NCBI GenBank assembly: GCA_035711465.1
Contig: DASTCC010000307.1
Span: forward strand, 1 to 9,180
DNA length: 9,180 nt
DNA from: DASTCC01 sp035711465
Lineage (GTDB): Bacteria; Acidobacteriota; Vicinamibacteria; Vicinamibacterales; SCN-69-37
Reading direction: 5' to 3'
The notes under the pieces are model-generated. The model saw only the letters and a list, made by a program, of their open reading frames with translations, did no database searches and had not been told where the DNA came from. Shown in pieces: positions 1-5,850 of the stretch. Position numbers and translations under genes: made by a program. Positions within the stretch are counted from its first letter, which is position 1; each line of letters begins with the position of its first letter.

Positions 1-1
1 C

Positions 2-58
2 GTCGAGTCTTACGGCGACGTTGACGCGTATCGCCTGAAGTGCCTGAAAAATAGGTAA
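2..58 (+). CDS. Possible 3' tail of a protein gene running in from the left edge
   Basis: One plus-strand frame is open from the left edge to a TAA at 56-58, giving an 18-residue tail that ends in KCLKNR. The composition (VESYGDVDAYRLK...) looks like genuine protein, and the other two plus frames stop earlier. However, 57 bases of open frame in GC-rich DNA is weak evidence. If real, the gene would end 4 bp from the convergent tRNA. Product unknown. Confidence 0.3.
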   Translation, partial: VESYGDVDAYRLKCLKNR

Positions 59-62
59 TTAT

Positions 63-152
63 TGGCGGAGAGGGTGGGATTCGAACCCACGTGCCCTTTT
101 GAGGCAAGACGCTTTCGAGGCGCCCCCGTTACGACCACTTCGGTACCTCTCC
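63..152 (-). tRNA. tRNA-Ser, anticodon CGA (reads UCG), CCA encoded
   Basis: Read on the minus strand, a perfect 7-bp acceptor stem forms between 146-152 (GGAGAGG) and 67-73 (CCTCTCC). It is followed by discriminator G (66) and an encoded CCA (63-65). The D arm is CCG...CGG, the anticodon stem is GGCGC/GCGTC, and the 7-base loop CTCGAAA places anticodon CGA at 115-117. A long class II variable arm (TGCC...GGCA) marks it as serine. The T arm is GTGGG-TTCGAAT-CCCAC at 74-90. All elements are intact and nothing suggests a pseudogene. No clear hairpin-plus-T-tract terminator follows; only a short T run lies at about 49-54 on the minus strand. Confidence 0.96.
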
Positions 153-202
153 GCTCGAGAGGACGGCACTGGCCGCCCCGGTGGAACCGAGGCAGACCTT
201 CA

Positions 203-230
203 ATAATAGCCCGTTTTTCGCGACGCACAA
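203..230 (-). promoter_or_regulatory. Candidate sigma-70-like promoter for the tRNA-Ser gene
   Basis: On the minus strand TATTAT (208-203) is one base from the -10 consensus. It has a weak TTGTGC (230-225) 16 bp upstream as a possible -35. Initiation would fall about 45 bp before the mature tRNA 5' end, a reasonable leader length. It is the most AT-rich spot in an otherwise GC-rich intergenic stretch. The -35 match is poor. Confidence 0.3.
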
Positions 231-290
231 AGCCTCGGGCCGCGTCGAGACTCCCGTCGAATCGGCCGACCCGCGCCGGTCCGATGCGTC

Positions 291-320
291 GATAATGGGC
301 GCTCCCCCCAGTTCTGGGAG
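291..320 (+). promoter_or_regulatory. Candidate -10 element and Shine-Dalgarno for the 363-aa gene
   Basis: GATAAT at 291-296 is a 5/6 match to the -10 consensus, with no convincing -35 upstream. A GGGAG Shine-Dalgarno at 316-320 lies 6 bases before the ATG at 327 and supports that start. The ribosome site is more certain than the promoter. The rest of the 174-bp gap between the tRNA and this gene shows nothing else recognisable. Confidence 0.35.
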
Positions 321-326
321 TCGCTC

Positions 327-1418
327 ATGGCGTCCGAGTTCCGGCTGTTCCTCCTGCCGAAGTGCATCCTTAATCCACCTCCATCCCAGACGCGCGCGGC
401 GAGGCGGGGAGTCGTCGCCGGCCTCCTCGGCTTTCTCGCCCCGAAGTTGATCGAGGGCGGCATCTCGGCGCTGGGTTCGCTGCTGAAGAAAGCCGGCGAC
501 AAGGACACCAGGCAGGTGGTCGCGTCGGAGTTCACCCATCTCTACGCCACGAACGAGAAGCAGCAGCTCGGCGTCAACAGCGAGATCGGCTGCGTGCTCG
601 GCGTCTACGGCGTCTTCGAGGACGCCGACGACGAGAACACGCGATTCGACGACGCCGTGTTGAAGAAGCTCGAAGCCGCCAAGCTCATTACCCCCGACGC
701 CGACATCGCCATCGTCTTCGAAGCCGCCGTCGTCCCGACCAGCGACAACACCGCGTGCTATCTCGACACCCGCCACTTCAGCGTCCGCCAGTTCATCGGC
801 GATCGCGGCAAGCGGGATCGGTCCTACGTCGCGACGCTGTCGATCGTCACGCCGGACGCCACCAGCGACGGATCGGCGATCGCGCTCGGTTCCGTCAACC
901 TGGGCGAGATGCAGCGCGGCACGCTGCCGATTCCGCGCGGCAAGGAGCTCGGCGACTATCCGCGTTACCGGAGCAACCTGATGCCGTGGGCGCAGATCAC
1001 CGGCGACTCCAAATCGACCTACGAATCCGACGTGAAGCAGGGCAAGGCGGCGAACAAGAAATACATGCCGGTGACGATCACGTTGACACTCTCGGAAACG
1101 GCGGACGGCAACGCGTTCCTGGCGACGCTCGGAGAGCTGCTCGTCGGCCACAAGGACGACATCGGCAAGGCGATCGGCGGTTTCATCGATCCCGACAAGC
1201 GCGCGGCCGCGGCCAAGAAAGACGCCGATGCCGCCGAGGCACTGCTGGGGGCGGAAGAAGACGCCATCATCGCGGTCAAGGAAGCCGAAGCGGCACTGGC
1301 GGCCTCCACCAAACCGGCAGAAAGGCCCGCGCTCGAGGCCAAGCTGGCGAAGGCGCGACGGGCGCTGTCGCTGGCGATCCGGGCGCGAGAGGCCGCCGGG
1401 CTCGACGCGCCTCAGTAG
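327..1418 (+). CDS. Hypothetical protein, 363 aa, with a charged helical C-terminus
   Basis: I do not recognise this family. The coding signal is good: strong G/C at third positions nearly throughout, and a GGGAG site 6 bases before ATG. Residues about 28-55 (GVVAGLLGFLAPKLIEGG...) form a hydrophobic, probably amphipathic helix after a basic stretch, not a typical cleavable signal peptide. Residues about 60-285 alternate short hydrophobic strands with polar loops (IAIVFEAAVV, YVATLSIVTP, MPVTITLTLS), suggesting a mainly beta domain. Residues about 286-363 are rich in Ala, Lys and Glu with heptad-like spacing and probably form a long helix or coiled coil. Codons 14-19 use A/T-ending codons unlike the rest, so translation could begin later, but no better start is visible. 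The gene stands alone between the tRNA and the small secreted protein, with no functional clue from its neighbours. Confidence 0.75.
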   Translation: MASEFRLFLLPKCILNPPPSQTRAARRGVVAGLLGFLAPKLIEGGISALGSLLKKAGDKDTRQVVASEFTHLYATNEKQQLGVNSEIGCVLGVYGVFEDADDENTRFDDAVLKKLEAAKLITPDADIAIVFEAAVVPTSDNTACYLDTRHFSVRQFIGDRGKRDRSYVATLSIVTPDATSDGSAIALGSVNLGEMQRGTLPIPRGKELGDYPRYRSNLMPWAQITGDSKSTYESDVKQGKAANKKYMPVTITLTLSETADGNAFLATLGELLVGHKDDIGKAIGGFIDPDKRAAAAKKDADAAEALLGAEEDAIIAVKEAEAALAASTKPAERPALEAKLAKARRALSLAIRAREAAGLDAPQ

Positions 1419-1462
1419 GACGAGGCGTGACGAACGCTCGGACGATTGCCGATGAGCCGGGT

Positions 1463-1492
1463 TTGACGTCTTCGTCGCGTTCCTCCTGTGAC
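1463..1492 (+). promoter_or_regulatory. Weak candidate promoter for the small secreted protein
   Basis: TTGACG at 1463-1468 matches the -35 consensus at 5 of 6 positions. The best -10 at the right distance is only TGTGAC (1487-1492), a 3/6 match. The 111-bp gap from the preceding stop at 1418 to the TTG start contains no other promoter-like sequence and no terminator hairpin that I can see. Read-through from the upstream gene is equally possible. Confidence 0.2.
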
Positions 1493-1516
1493 GCCGGCAA
1501 TCATGCTGGCCGCTTC

Positions 1517-1524
1517 AAAGGAGG
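1517..1524 (+). promoter_or_regulatory. Perfect Shine-Dalgarno that decides a TTG start
   Basis: AAAGGAGG lies 5 bases before TTG at 1530. The alternative in-frame starts, GTG at 1488 and ATG at 1503, lack such a site and would put acidic residues (KEDD) ahead of the basic signal-peptide n-region. The TTG is therefore preferred. Confidence 0.8.
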
Positions 1525-1529
1525 ACGAC

Positions 1530-1952
1530 TTGAAGACCACAACTGCCGCTTCCGCGAGACCTGGCCGGCGCCGTCGCCAAATCACGAGTGTTCTGCTGGC
1601 GCTGAGCCTGAGCGTCGGGATGATCGTCGCGACCCCCACGCCGGCTTACGCCGCCACGTCTGTGAGAGGCTGCTTCGTTCTTTCGGGTGTTGGCTATCCC
1701 TCTGACCTCTGGGATATGCCCGTGGAGGTCTACGCGCACACCGGGACCCAGCTGATCCGGATCGGGCATGGCACCCTGGGCCCGAACGGCTGTCAGACGT
1801 TCTACATCTCCGGCTTCTGGGTATACCTGCCGGTCGTGATGATGGTGAACGCGCGGTACCCCAATGGCTACTATTTCGGCGTCACGCCCATCGTTGCCGG
1901 GATCGGCATCGGACACGTTGAACTGGGGACCGGGCAGGTCACCGTGCGGTAG
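1530..1952 (+). CDS. Small secreted protein with signal peptide (140 aa)
   Basis: From the TTG start the protein has a classic export signal: a basic n-region with RPGRRRR (residues 10-16), a hydrophobic core at about 18-34, and an AYA cleavage site after residue 41, followed by ATS. A run of arginines before the hydrophobic core leaves a Tat route possible, but the full SRRxFLK motif is absent. The mature part is about 99 residues with two cysteines (48 and 88) that could form one disulfide. It has alternating strands (MPVEVYAHTG, LPVVMMVNAR) like a small beta-sandwich. The spacing recalls transthyretin- or carboxypeptidase-regulatory-like folds, but this is only a resemblance. I do not recognise the family. 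The gene converges with the oxygenase gene, with 9 bp between stops. Confidence 0.75.
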   Translation: MKTTTAASARPGRRRRQITSVLLALSLSVGMIVATPTPAYAATSVRGCFVLSGVGYPSDLWDMPVEVYAHTGTQLIRIGHGTLGPNGCQTFYISGFWVYLPVVMMVNARYPNGYYFGVTPIVAGIGIGHVELGTGQVTVR

Positions 1953-1961
1953 CCGGCTCGC

Positions 1962-2771
1962 CTAATGGCCCTTCACCGCGCGGGCCGACGGCCATTCGCG
2001 AAGCATCCGCGGCAGGATGCGCCGGGTGCGCCGCATCAGCGTCACCGCGCGTTTGAAGTTTCGCGACTCGCGCGGTCCCCACGCGAAACCGTAGCCGGCG
2101 CGCACCGCATCCGGGAGCAGGCCGATGGTGATCGTCCGCGACAGCCGGAACAGCGGTGCGCCCGCCGGCCCGAGCGGCGGCGACAGCAGCGCCGCCGACA
2201 GCTTGCGCGCTTCGTCGCCGACGACGATCTCGCCGCGCGCGGTGAGCTCGGTCATGAACGCCATCGCGTCGGCAAAGCGGCGCGGCACGTCGGCCTCGGG
2301 CACCCCGAGCGCCGCCGGCAGCCAGGCCGCCTCGAGCGTGTACGCGTCCTTTTCCGCGGCGGTCAGCGGGCCGACGAACGTCTCGTAGGCGATCGTCATC
2401 GAGTCCATCAGCGTCGCATGGACCCAGAGCAGCAGCCGCGGATCGCGCGCCGAATACGGCGTCCCCGCCGGAAAGATCCCGACCGGCCCGGACAGCGTGC
2501 CCTTGACGTGATCGTGAATGCCGTTGATGCGATCGACGATGCGCTGCGCTTCGTCGGCGGTGCCGAAGGTGAGATCGAGCATCCCGCCGACCGTGCCGCG
2601 CACCCGCCGCACGTAGCCGCGCGCGCCCGATCGGAAGCCGCTGTAGTCGCCGACGCCCGCGGCGACGAGCGGATGGGCCAGCTGCATCAGGATCGCGCGG
2701 CCCCAGCCGAGCAGCACGACCGCCTCCCGGTTGATCTTCCGGGCCACGGGGAACGCGCGCGCGTCATGCAT
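1962..2771 (-). CDS. Oxygenase MpaB family protein (DUF2236)
   Basis: This 269-aa protein matches the MpaB/DUF2236 family in order of motifs. Near the N-terminus is a GWGRAILMQLAHP segment (His33), then IHDHVKG (His86, His88) and RDPRLLLWVHATLMDS (His118). After that come the LGVPEADVP block and a region ending ALLSPP. The family is mainly alpha-helical and relates to latex-clearing oxygenase and MpaB, where histidines bind b-type heme. The substrate here is unknown, and His118 is only a candidate ligand. The length suits a single domain. There is no signal peptide or clear membrane segment. The ATG at 2771 gives a family-like N-terminus but no Shine-Dalgarno. A TAGAAT -10-like hexamer ends 5 bases before it, so the message may be leaderless. 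The gene is divergent from the flavoprotein gene. Confidence 0.9.
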   Translation of the reverse strand: MHDARAFPVARKINREAVVLLGWGRAILMQLAHPLVAAGVGDYSGFRSGARGYVRRVRGTVGGMLDLTFGTADEAQRIVDRINGIHDHVKGTLSGPVGIFPAGTPYSARDPRLLLWVHATLMDSMTIAYETFVGPLTAAEKDAYTLEAAWLPAALGVPEADVPRRFADAMAFMTELTARGEIVVGDEARKLSAALLSPPLGPAGAPLFRLSRTITIGLLPDAVRAGYGFAWGPRESRNFKRAVTLMRRTRRILPRMLREWPSARAVKGH

Positions 2772-2815
2772 GCTTCATTCTACGAATGTCGTCGGCGCAC
2801 CTGATAATGAGCGCC
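2772..2815. promoter_or_regulatory. Compact divergent promoter region with facing -10-like elements
   Basis: The divergent starts at 2771 (-) and 2816 (+) are separated by 44 bp. On the minus strand TAGAAT (2782-2777) ends 5 bases before the oxygenase ATG. On the plus strand GATAAT (2803-2808) ends 7 bases before ATG 2816. Each is a 5/6 -10 match placed where initiation would fall on or next to the start codon, and neither gene has a Shine-Dalgarno. No good -35 is visible for either. Confidence 0.35.
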
Positions 2816-4204
2816 ATGACCGGACAGCCGCGACTGCCCGACCATCTGCTCCGCGCCCTCCGCGACCTCTGCGGCGACCGCGCCTCGACCGGCGACGCGG
2901 TCCGCGAGCACCACAGCCGCGGCGAGTCCTGGCACCCGCCGGGCCTGCCCGACGCCGTCGTCTTTCCCGAATCCACGGCGGAAACCAGCCGCGTCGTCGC
3001 CGCCTGCGCCGCCGCGGGCGTGCCGATGGTCCCGTTCGGCATGGGCAGCTCGCTCGAAGGCCACGTCAACGCGATCCATGGCGGCGTCTCCATCGACCTG
3101 ACGCGCATGACCCGCGTCGTCCGTCTCAGCGCCGAGGATCTGGACGTCACCGTCGAAGCCGGGATCACCCGATCGAAGCTCGATCACGCGCTCAGGAACA
3201 CCGGCCTGATGTTTCCGATCGATCCCGGCGCCGATGCGACGATCGGCGGCATGACCGCGACCCGCGCGTCCGGCACGACCGCGGTGCGCTACGGGACCAT
3301 GCGGGAGAACGTGCTCGGGCTGACCGTGGTGCTCGCCGACGGCCGCGTGATCCGCACCGGCGGCCGCGCCCGCAAGTCGTCGTCGGGCTACGACCTGACG
3401 CGGCTGTTCGTCGGGTCGGAGGGGACGCTCGGCGTGATCACCGAAGTGACGCTGCGGCTCTACGGCCGCCCCGAGTCCGTCCGCGCCGCGGTCTGCCCGT
3501 TCCCGTCGATCGAGGCCGCGGCGAACACGGTGATTCAGACGATTCAGCTCGGCATCCCGGTCGCGCGCATCGAGATCGTCGACGAGGTCCAGCTCCGGCT
3601 CGTCAACGCCCACTCGAAGACGGACTACCCGATCGCGCCGACCTTGTTCTTCGAGTTCCACGGCATCTCGGACGCGATGGTCGACGAGCAGGTACGAGCC
3701 GTCGAGACGATCGCGAGCGATCATGGCGCCGGCGATTTCCAGTGGGCGGCCGACGCCGACGCGCGGGCGATGCTGTGGCGGGCCCGGCACCACGCGTATT
3801 ACGCCACGGTGGCGTCGAGGCCCGGTGCCCGCGCGTGGACGACCGACGTCTGCGTGCCGATCTCTCATCTGGCGCAGTGCATCGCCGAGACGAAGGCCGA
3901 CCTCGACGCCGCCGGCGTCGAAGCGCCGCTCGTCGGCCACGCGGGCGACGGCAACTTCCACCTGATCGTGATGCTCGATCCGACGGATGCACGCGAACTG
4001 CAGACGATCACCGGCCTGAGCGAGCGTCTGGTCGCGCGAGCGCTGCGCCTTGGCGGCACCTGCAGCGGCGAGCACGGCGTCGGCATCGGCAAGCTCGAGT
4101 ATCTGGCCGACGAGCATGGCCTCGGCCTGGACGTGATGCGGCAGATCAAGCGCACGCTCGATCCGCACAACCTGATGAACCCGGGCAAGCTCGTCGAGGC
4201 CTGA
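2816..4204 (+). CDS. FAD-dependent 2-hydroxyacid dehydrogenase, LDHD/GlcD-like
   Basis: This is a soluble flavoprotein of the FAD_binding_4 plus FAD-oxidase C-terminal class, most like mitochondrial-type D-lactate dehydrogenase (cytochrome). Such enzymes oxidise D-lactate or related 2-hydroxyacids to 2-oxoacids. From ATG 2816 (462 aa), the FAD domain starts at PDAVVFPES (45-53), with the pyrophosphate loop FGMGSSL at 74-80 and LFVGSEGTLG at 197-206. The C-terminal catalytic cap carries TDVCVP (343-348), GHAGDGNFH (374-382, metal and substrate histidines in the family), GTCSGEHGVGIGK (414-426) and NPGK (455-458). The length suits the family. In-frame ATGs at 2786 and 2807 would add 10 or 3 residues. 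None has a Shine-Dalgarno, and 2816 best fits the family N-terminus. D-lactate versus glycolate or another substrate cannot be settled here. No glcE/glcF partner is nearby, which favours the single-subunit LDHD type. Confidence 0.92.
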   Translation: MTGQPRLPDHLLRALRDLCGDRASTGDAVREHHSRGESWHPPGLPDAVVFPESTAETSRVVAACAAAGVPMVPFGMGSSLEGHVNAIHGGVSIDLTRMTRVVRLSAEDLDVTVEAGITRSKLDHALRNTGLMFPIDPGADATIGGMTATRASGTTAVRYGTMRENVLGLTVVLADGRVIRTGGRARKSSSGYDLTRLFVGSEGTLGVITEVTLRLYGRPESVRAAVCPFPSIEAAANTVIQTIQLGIPVARIEIVDEVQLRLVNAHSKTDYPIAPTLFFEFHGISDAMVDEQVRAVETIASDHGAGDFQWAADADARAMLWRARHHAYYATVASRPGARAWTTDVCVPISHLAQCIAETKADLDAAGVEAPLVGHAGDGNFHLIVMLDPTDARELQTITGLSERLVARALRLGGTCSGEHGVGIGKLEYLADEHGLGLDVMRQIKRTLDPHNLMNPGKLVEA

Positions 4205-4205
4205 T

Positions 4206-4225
4206 GCCGCGCTCACGAGCGCGGC
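4206..4225. terminator. GC hairpin between convergent genes, possible bidirectional terminator
   Basis: GCCGCGCT (4206-4213) and AGCGCGGC (4218-4225) form a perfect 8-bp stem with a CACG loop. It starts 1 base after the flavoprotein stop and overlaps the last codons of the convergent small gene. No T tract follows on either strand, so it is not a canonical intrinsic terminator. Confidence 0.4.
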
Positions 4226-4476
4226 CGGCGGGTTGACGGCGTTTCCACGTACACGATCGCGTCGTCGGCGCGCAACGCCGCGATCGTTCGTTCCCTCGAG
4301 GCGACGCCGACCGGCTCGGACAGCGTGATCGATACCAGACCGGCGCTGGCGCCGCTACGCAGATCGGGAAAGACCTCTTCGACCTTGCCATCCGCTCCTG
4401 CAGCGCTCAGGACACGACGCACGTGAGCTGTCGGATCCTTCGTTTGCGAGACGTCGACCTTGACGATCAGCTTCAC
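4213..4476 (-). CDS. Small I9-like (subtilisin propeptide-like) protein, third gene of the protease operon
   Basis: From GTG 4476 the product is 87 aa and starts VKLIVKVDVS. It shows a beta-alpha-beta-beta-alpha-beta pattern: strand 1-8, helix about 15-27, strands about 31-36 and 46-53, helix about 60-70, and final strand AIVYVE at 73-78. The ending ALRADDAIVYVE is very like the C-terminal end of I9 inhibitor domains that precede subtilisin catalytic domains. Size, implied ferredoxin-like fold and position 28 bp after the subtilase gene suggest an inhibitor or folding chaperone acting in trans on that protease. There is no signal peptide, so it should be cytoplasmic like its presumed partner. 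The C-terminus is basic (STRRPRS). ATG 4545 is an alternative start that would overlap the subtilase gene and add 23 residues unlike the fold. Assignment rests on pattern, not alignment, so the function is inferred. Confidence 0.7.
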   Translation of the reverse strand: MKLIVKVDVSQTKDPTAHVRRVLSAAGADGKVEEVFPDLRSGASAGLVSITLSEPVGVASRERTIAALRADDAIVYVETPSTRRPRS

Positions 4477-4504
4477 GGCGCACCGCCCCGTGGCCGCCGC
4501 CGGC

Positions 4505-5824
4505 TCAACGCAGCGCCCGCTGCACGTTGAGACGCCCGGCCCCATACGCGCGACTGCCCTTCTTCGCGCCGGCGACGCGGTCCGCCGACGACGTCAGTTT
4601 CCGGATCACCTGCGCCGGCGTCAGACCCGGCCACTTCGCGAGGATCAGCGCCGCCGCGGCCGCGACGTGCGGCGTCGCCATCGACGTGCCGTCCCACGAA
4701 TCGAACTCGCGCTCGCCGTCGTCGTAGCGGAACGTCGGCGTCGTCGAAAGAATCGCGACGCCGGGCGCGACGAGGTCGAGGTGACGGCCGGTGTTCGAGA
4801 AGCTGGCCCGCTTGTCGACATCGTCGGTCGCGCCGACTGCGCAGACGTCGGCAATCGCGGCGGGATACTCCGTCGGGTTGCCCTCTTCGTACTCGTTGCC
4901 CATGGCGGCGATGACGACCACGCCGGCGCGAATGACGTCGGCGATGATGTCGTTCTCGGCGGGATCGCGATCGCCGCCGAGGCTGAGATTGAGCACCTCG
5001 GCCCTGCCGATCGTGTAGCGCAGCGCGCGGTAGTAGGCCGGGGGGTCGAACTCCTCGCCGTCGCGCGGCAGCGCCTTCATCGCCAGAATCCGGCTGCCGC
5101 AGACCCCCGAGATTCCGAGCCCGTTGCCGTTCGTCGCCGCGATGATGCCCGAGACGTGCGTGCCGTGCCCGACGAAATCCTTGTTCGATCCGCCGAGAAA
5201 GTTCTGGTACTCGACAATGACCTTCTTCAGATCCGGATGTTTCGGATCGATGCCGCTGTCGATGACGGCGACGGTGATGTTCGCGGCGTTGTTGAACCCG
5301 GCCCTGGCGCGAGCGTGGCCGAGACGGATGGCGCCGTGCGCCCACTGCCGGGACGCCAGGGGATCGGCCTTGACGGCACGGCGGCGGCGGCCGAACAGAC
5401 GGCGGATCGGCGGGACGAACGCGTACTCGACGTCCGTCATGCCGGCGACGTGTGCGGCGACTCGCGCCGGGCTCTCGCCTCGTTTCACTTTCAGCTCGAC
5501 CAGTCGTGGCGGCTCGGCCGGCGTGAGCTCACGACCGCCTCCTGCGATCACCGTCATCGCGAGCGACCGTGTCCCGTCGTCCTGCCCTTCGTCGAACACG
5601 TTTCTCATGCTGGTGATGTAGCCGGCGTCCATCATCCGAGCGAGCGCCGAATCGGGAGCGACGCCGGCGTCCCGCGCCGCACGGGCGCCAGTCGACATCG
5701 ACGCCGACGCCGAGCGGGTTGCCGCCGCCGGCGCGTGGACTTTGGCGATGACGATGCGCTCGGCCTTTTTCGGCGGCTCGGGATGGTGTTCCCAGAGCCG
5801 ATAGTGCCCGGGACGTCTGGCCAT
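4505..5824 (-). CDS. Subtilase-family serine protease (S8), apparently cytoplasmic, with own prodomain
   Basis: This 439-aa protein has a full S8 catalytic set: Asp189 in AVIDSGID, His220 in GHGTHVSG, oxyanion Asn310 in AAMGNE and Ser381 in DGTSMATPH. The catalytic domain runs from about 153 (DPLASRQW) to the end. Before it lies a region of about 150 residues whose last part (PRLVELKVKRGESPARVAAH, then DVEYAFVPP) looks like an I9-type prodomain. It is joined to the protease by a polybasic stretch with four arginines at 146-149, a likely processing point. There is no hydrophobic signal, so it should act inside the cell unless exported another way. ATG 5824 is chosen because a GAGGAGAG Shine-Dalgarno sits just upstream; the longer open frame to 6256 only overlaps the CHAT gene. 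It is the second gene of a tight operon with the CHAT protease upstream and the I9-like gene downstream. Confidence 0.94.
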   Translation of the reverse strand: MARRPGHYRLWEHHPEPPKKAERIVIAKVHAPAAATRSASASMSTGARAARDAGVAPDSALARMMDAGYITSMRNVFDEGQDDGTRSLAMTVIAGGGRELTPAEPPRLVELKVKRGESPARVAAHVAGMTDVEYAFVPPIRRLFGRRRRAVKADPLASRQWAHGAIRLGHARARAGFNNAANITVAVIDSGIDPKHPDLKKVIVEYQNFLGGSNKDFVGHGTHVSGIIAATNGNGLGISGVCGSRILAMKALPRDGEEFDPPAYYRALRYTIGRAEVLNLSLGGDRDPAENDIIADVIRAGVVVIAAMGNEYEEGNPTEYPAAIADVCAVGATDDVDKRASFSNTGRHLDLVAPGVAILSTTPTFRYDDGEREFDSWDGTSMATPHVAAAAALILAKWPGLTPAQVIRKLTSSADRVAGAKKGSRAYGAGRLNVQRALR

Positions 5825-5850
5825 GGTCTGACTCTCCTCTTCGCGTCGCG

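Noticed and set aside
63..152. tRNA-Ser as an integration site for an island on its right
   Set aside because: The 3' end of the tRNA, the usual attachment side, faces left; no integrase and no duplicated tRNA 3' end were seen in the window.
129..1151. 340-aa minus-strand open frame opposite the 363-aa gene
   Set aside because: It runs through part of the tRNA gene and has an antisense-type composition; the plus frame has a Shine-Dalgarno and normal protein composition.
327..1418. 363-aa protein as a bacterial gasdermin targeted by the CHAT protease
   Set aside because: No recognisable gasdermin features, and it is separated from the protease operon by three genes on mixed strands.
2780..4216. 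Long minus-strand open frame opposite the flavoprotein gene
   Set aside because: Its protein is Arg/Asp/His-rich without any motif, as expected for antisense to GC3-rich coding sequence; the plus strand carries all LDHD motifs.
2731..4236. 501-aa plus-strand frame overlapping the flavoprotein gene
   Set aside because: Extremely Arg/Pro-rich translation typical of a frame-shifted shadow of GC-rich coding DNA.
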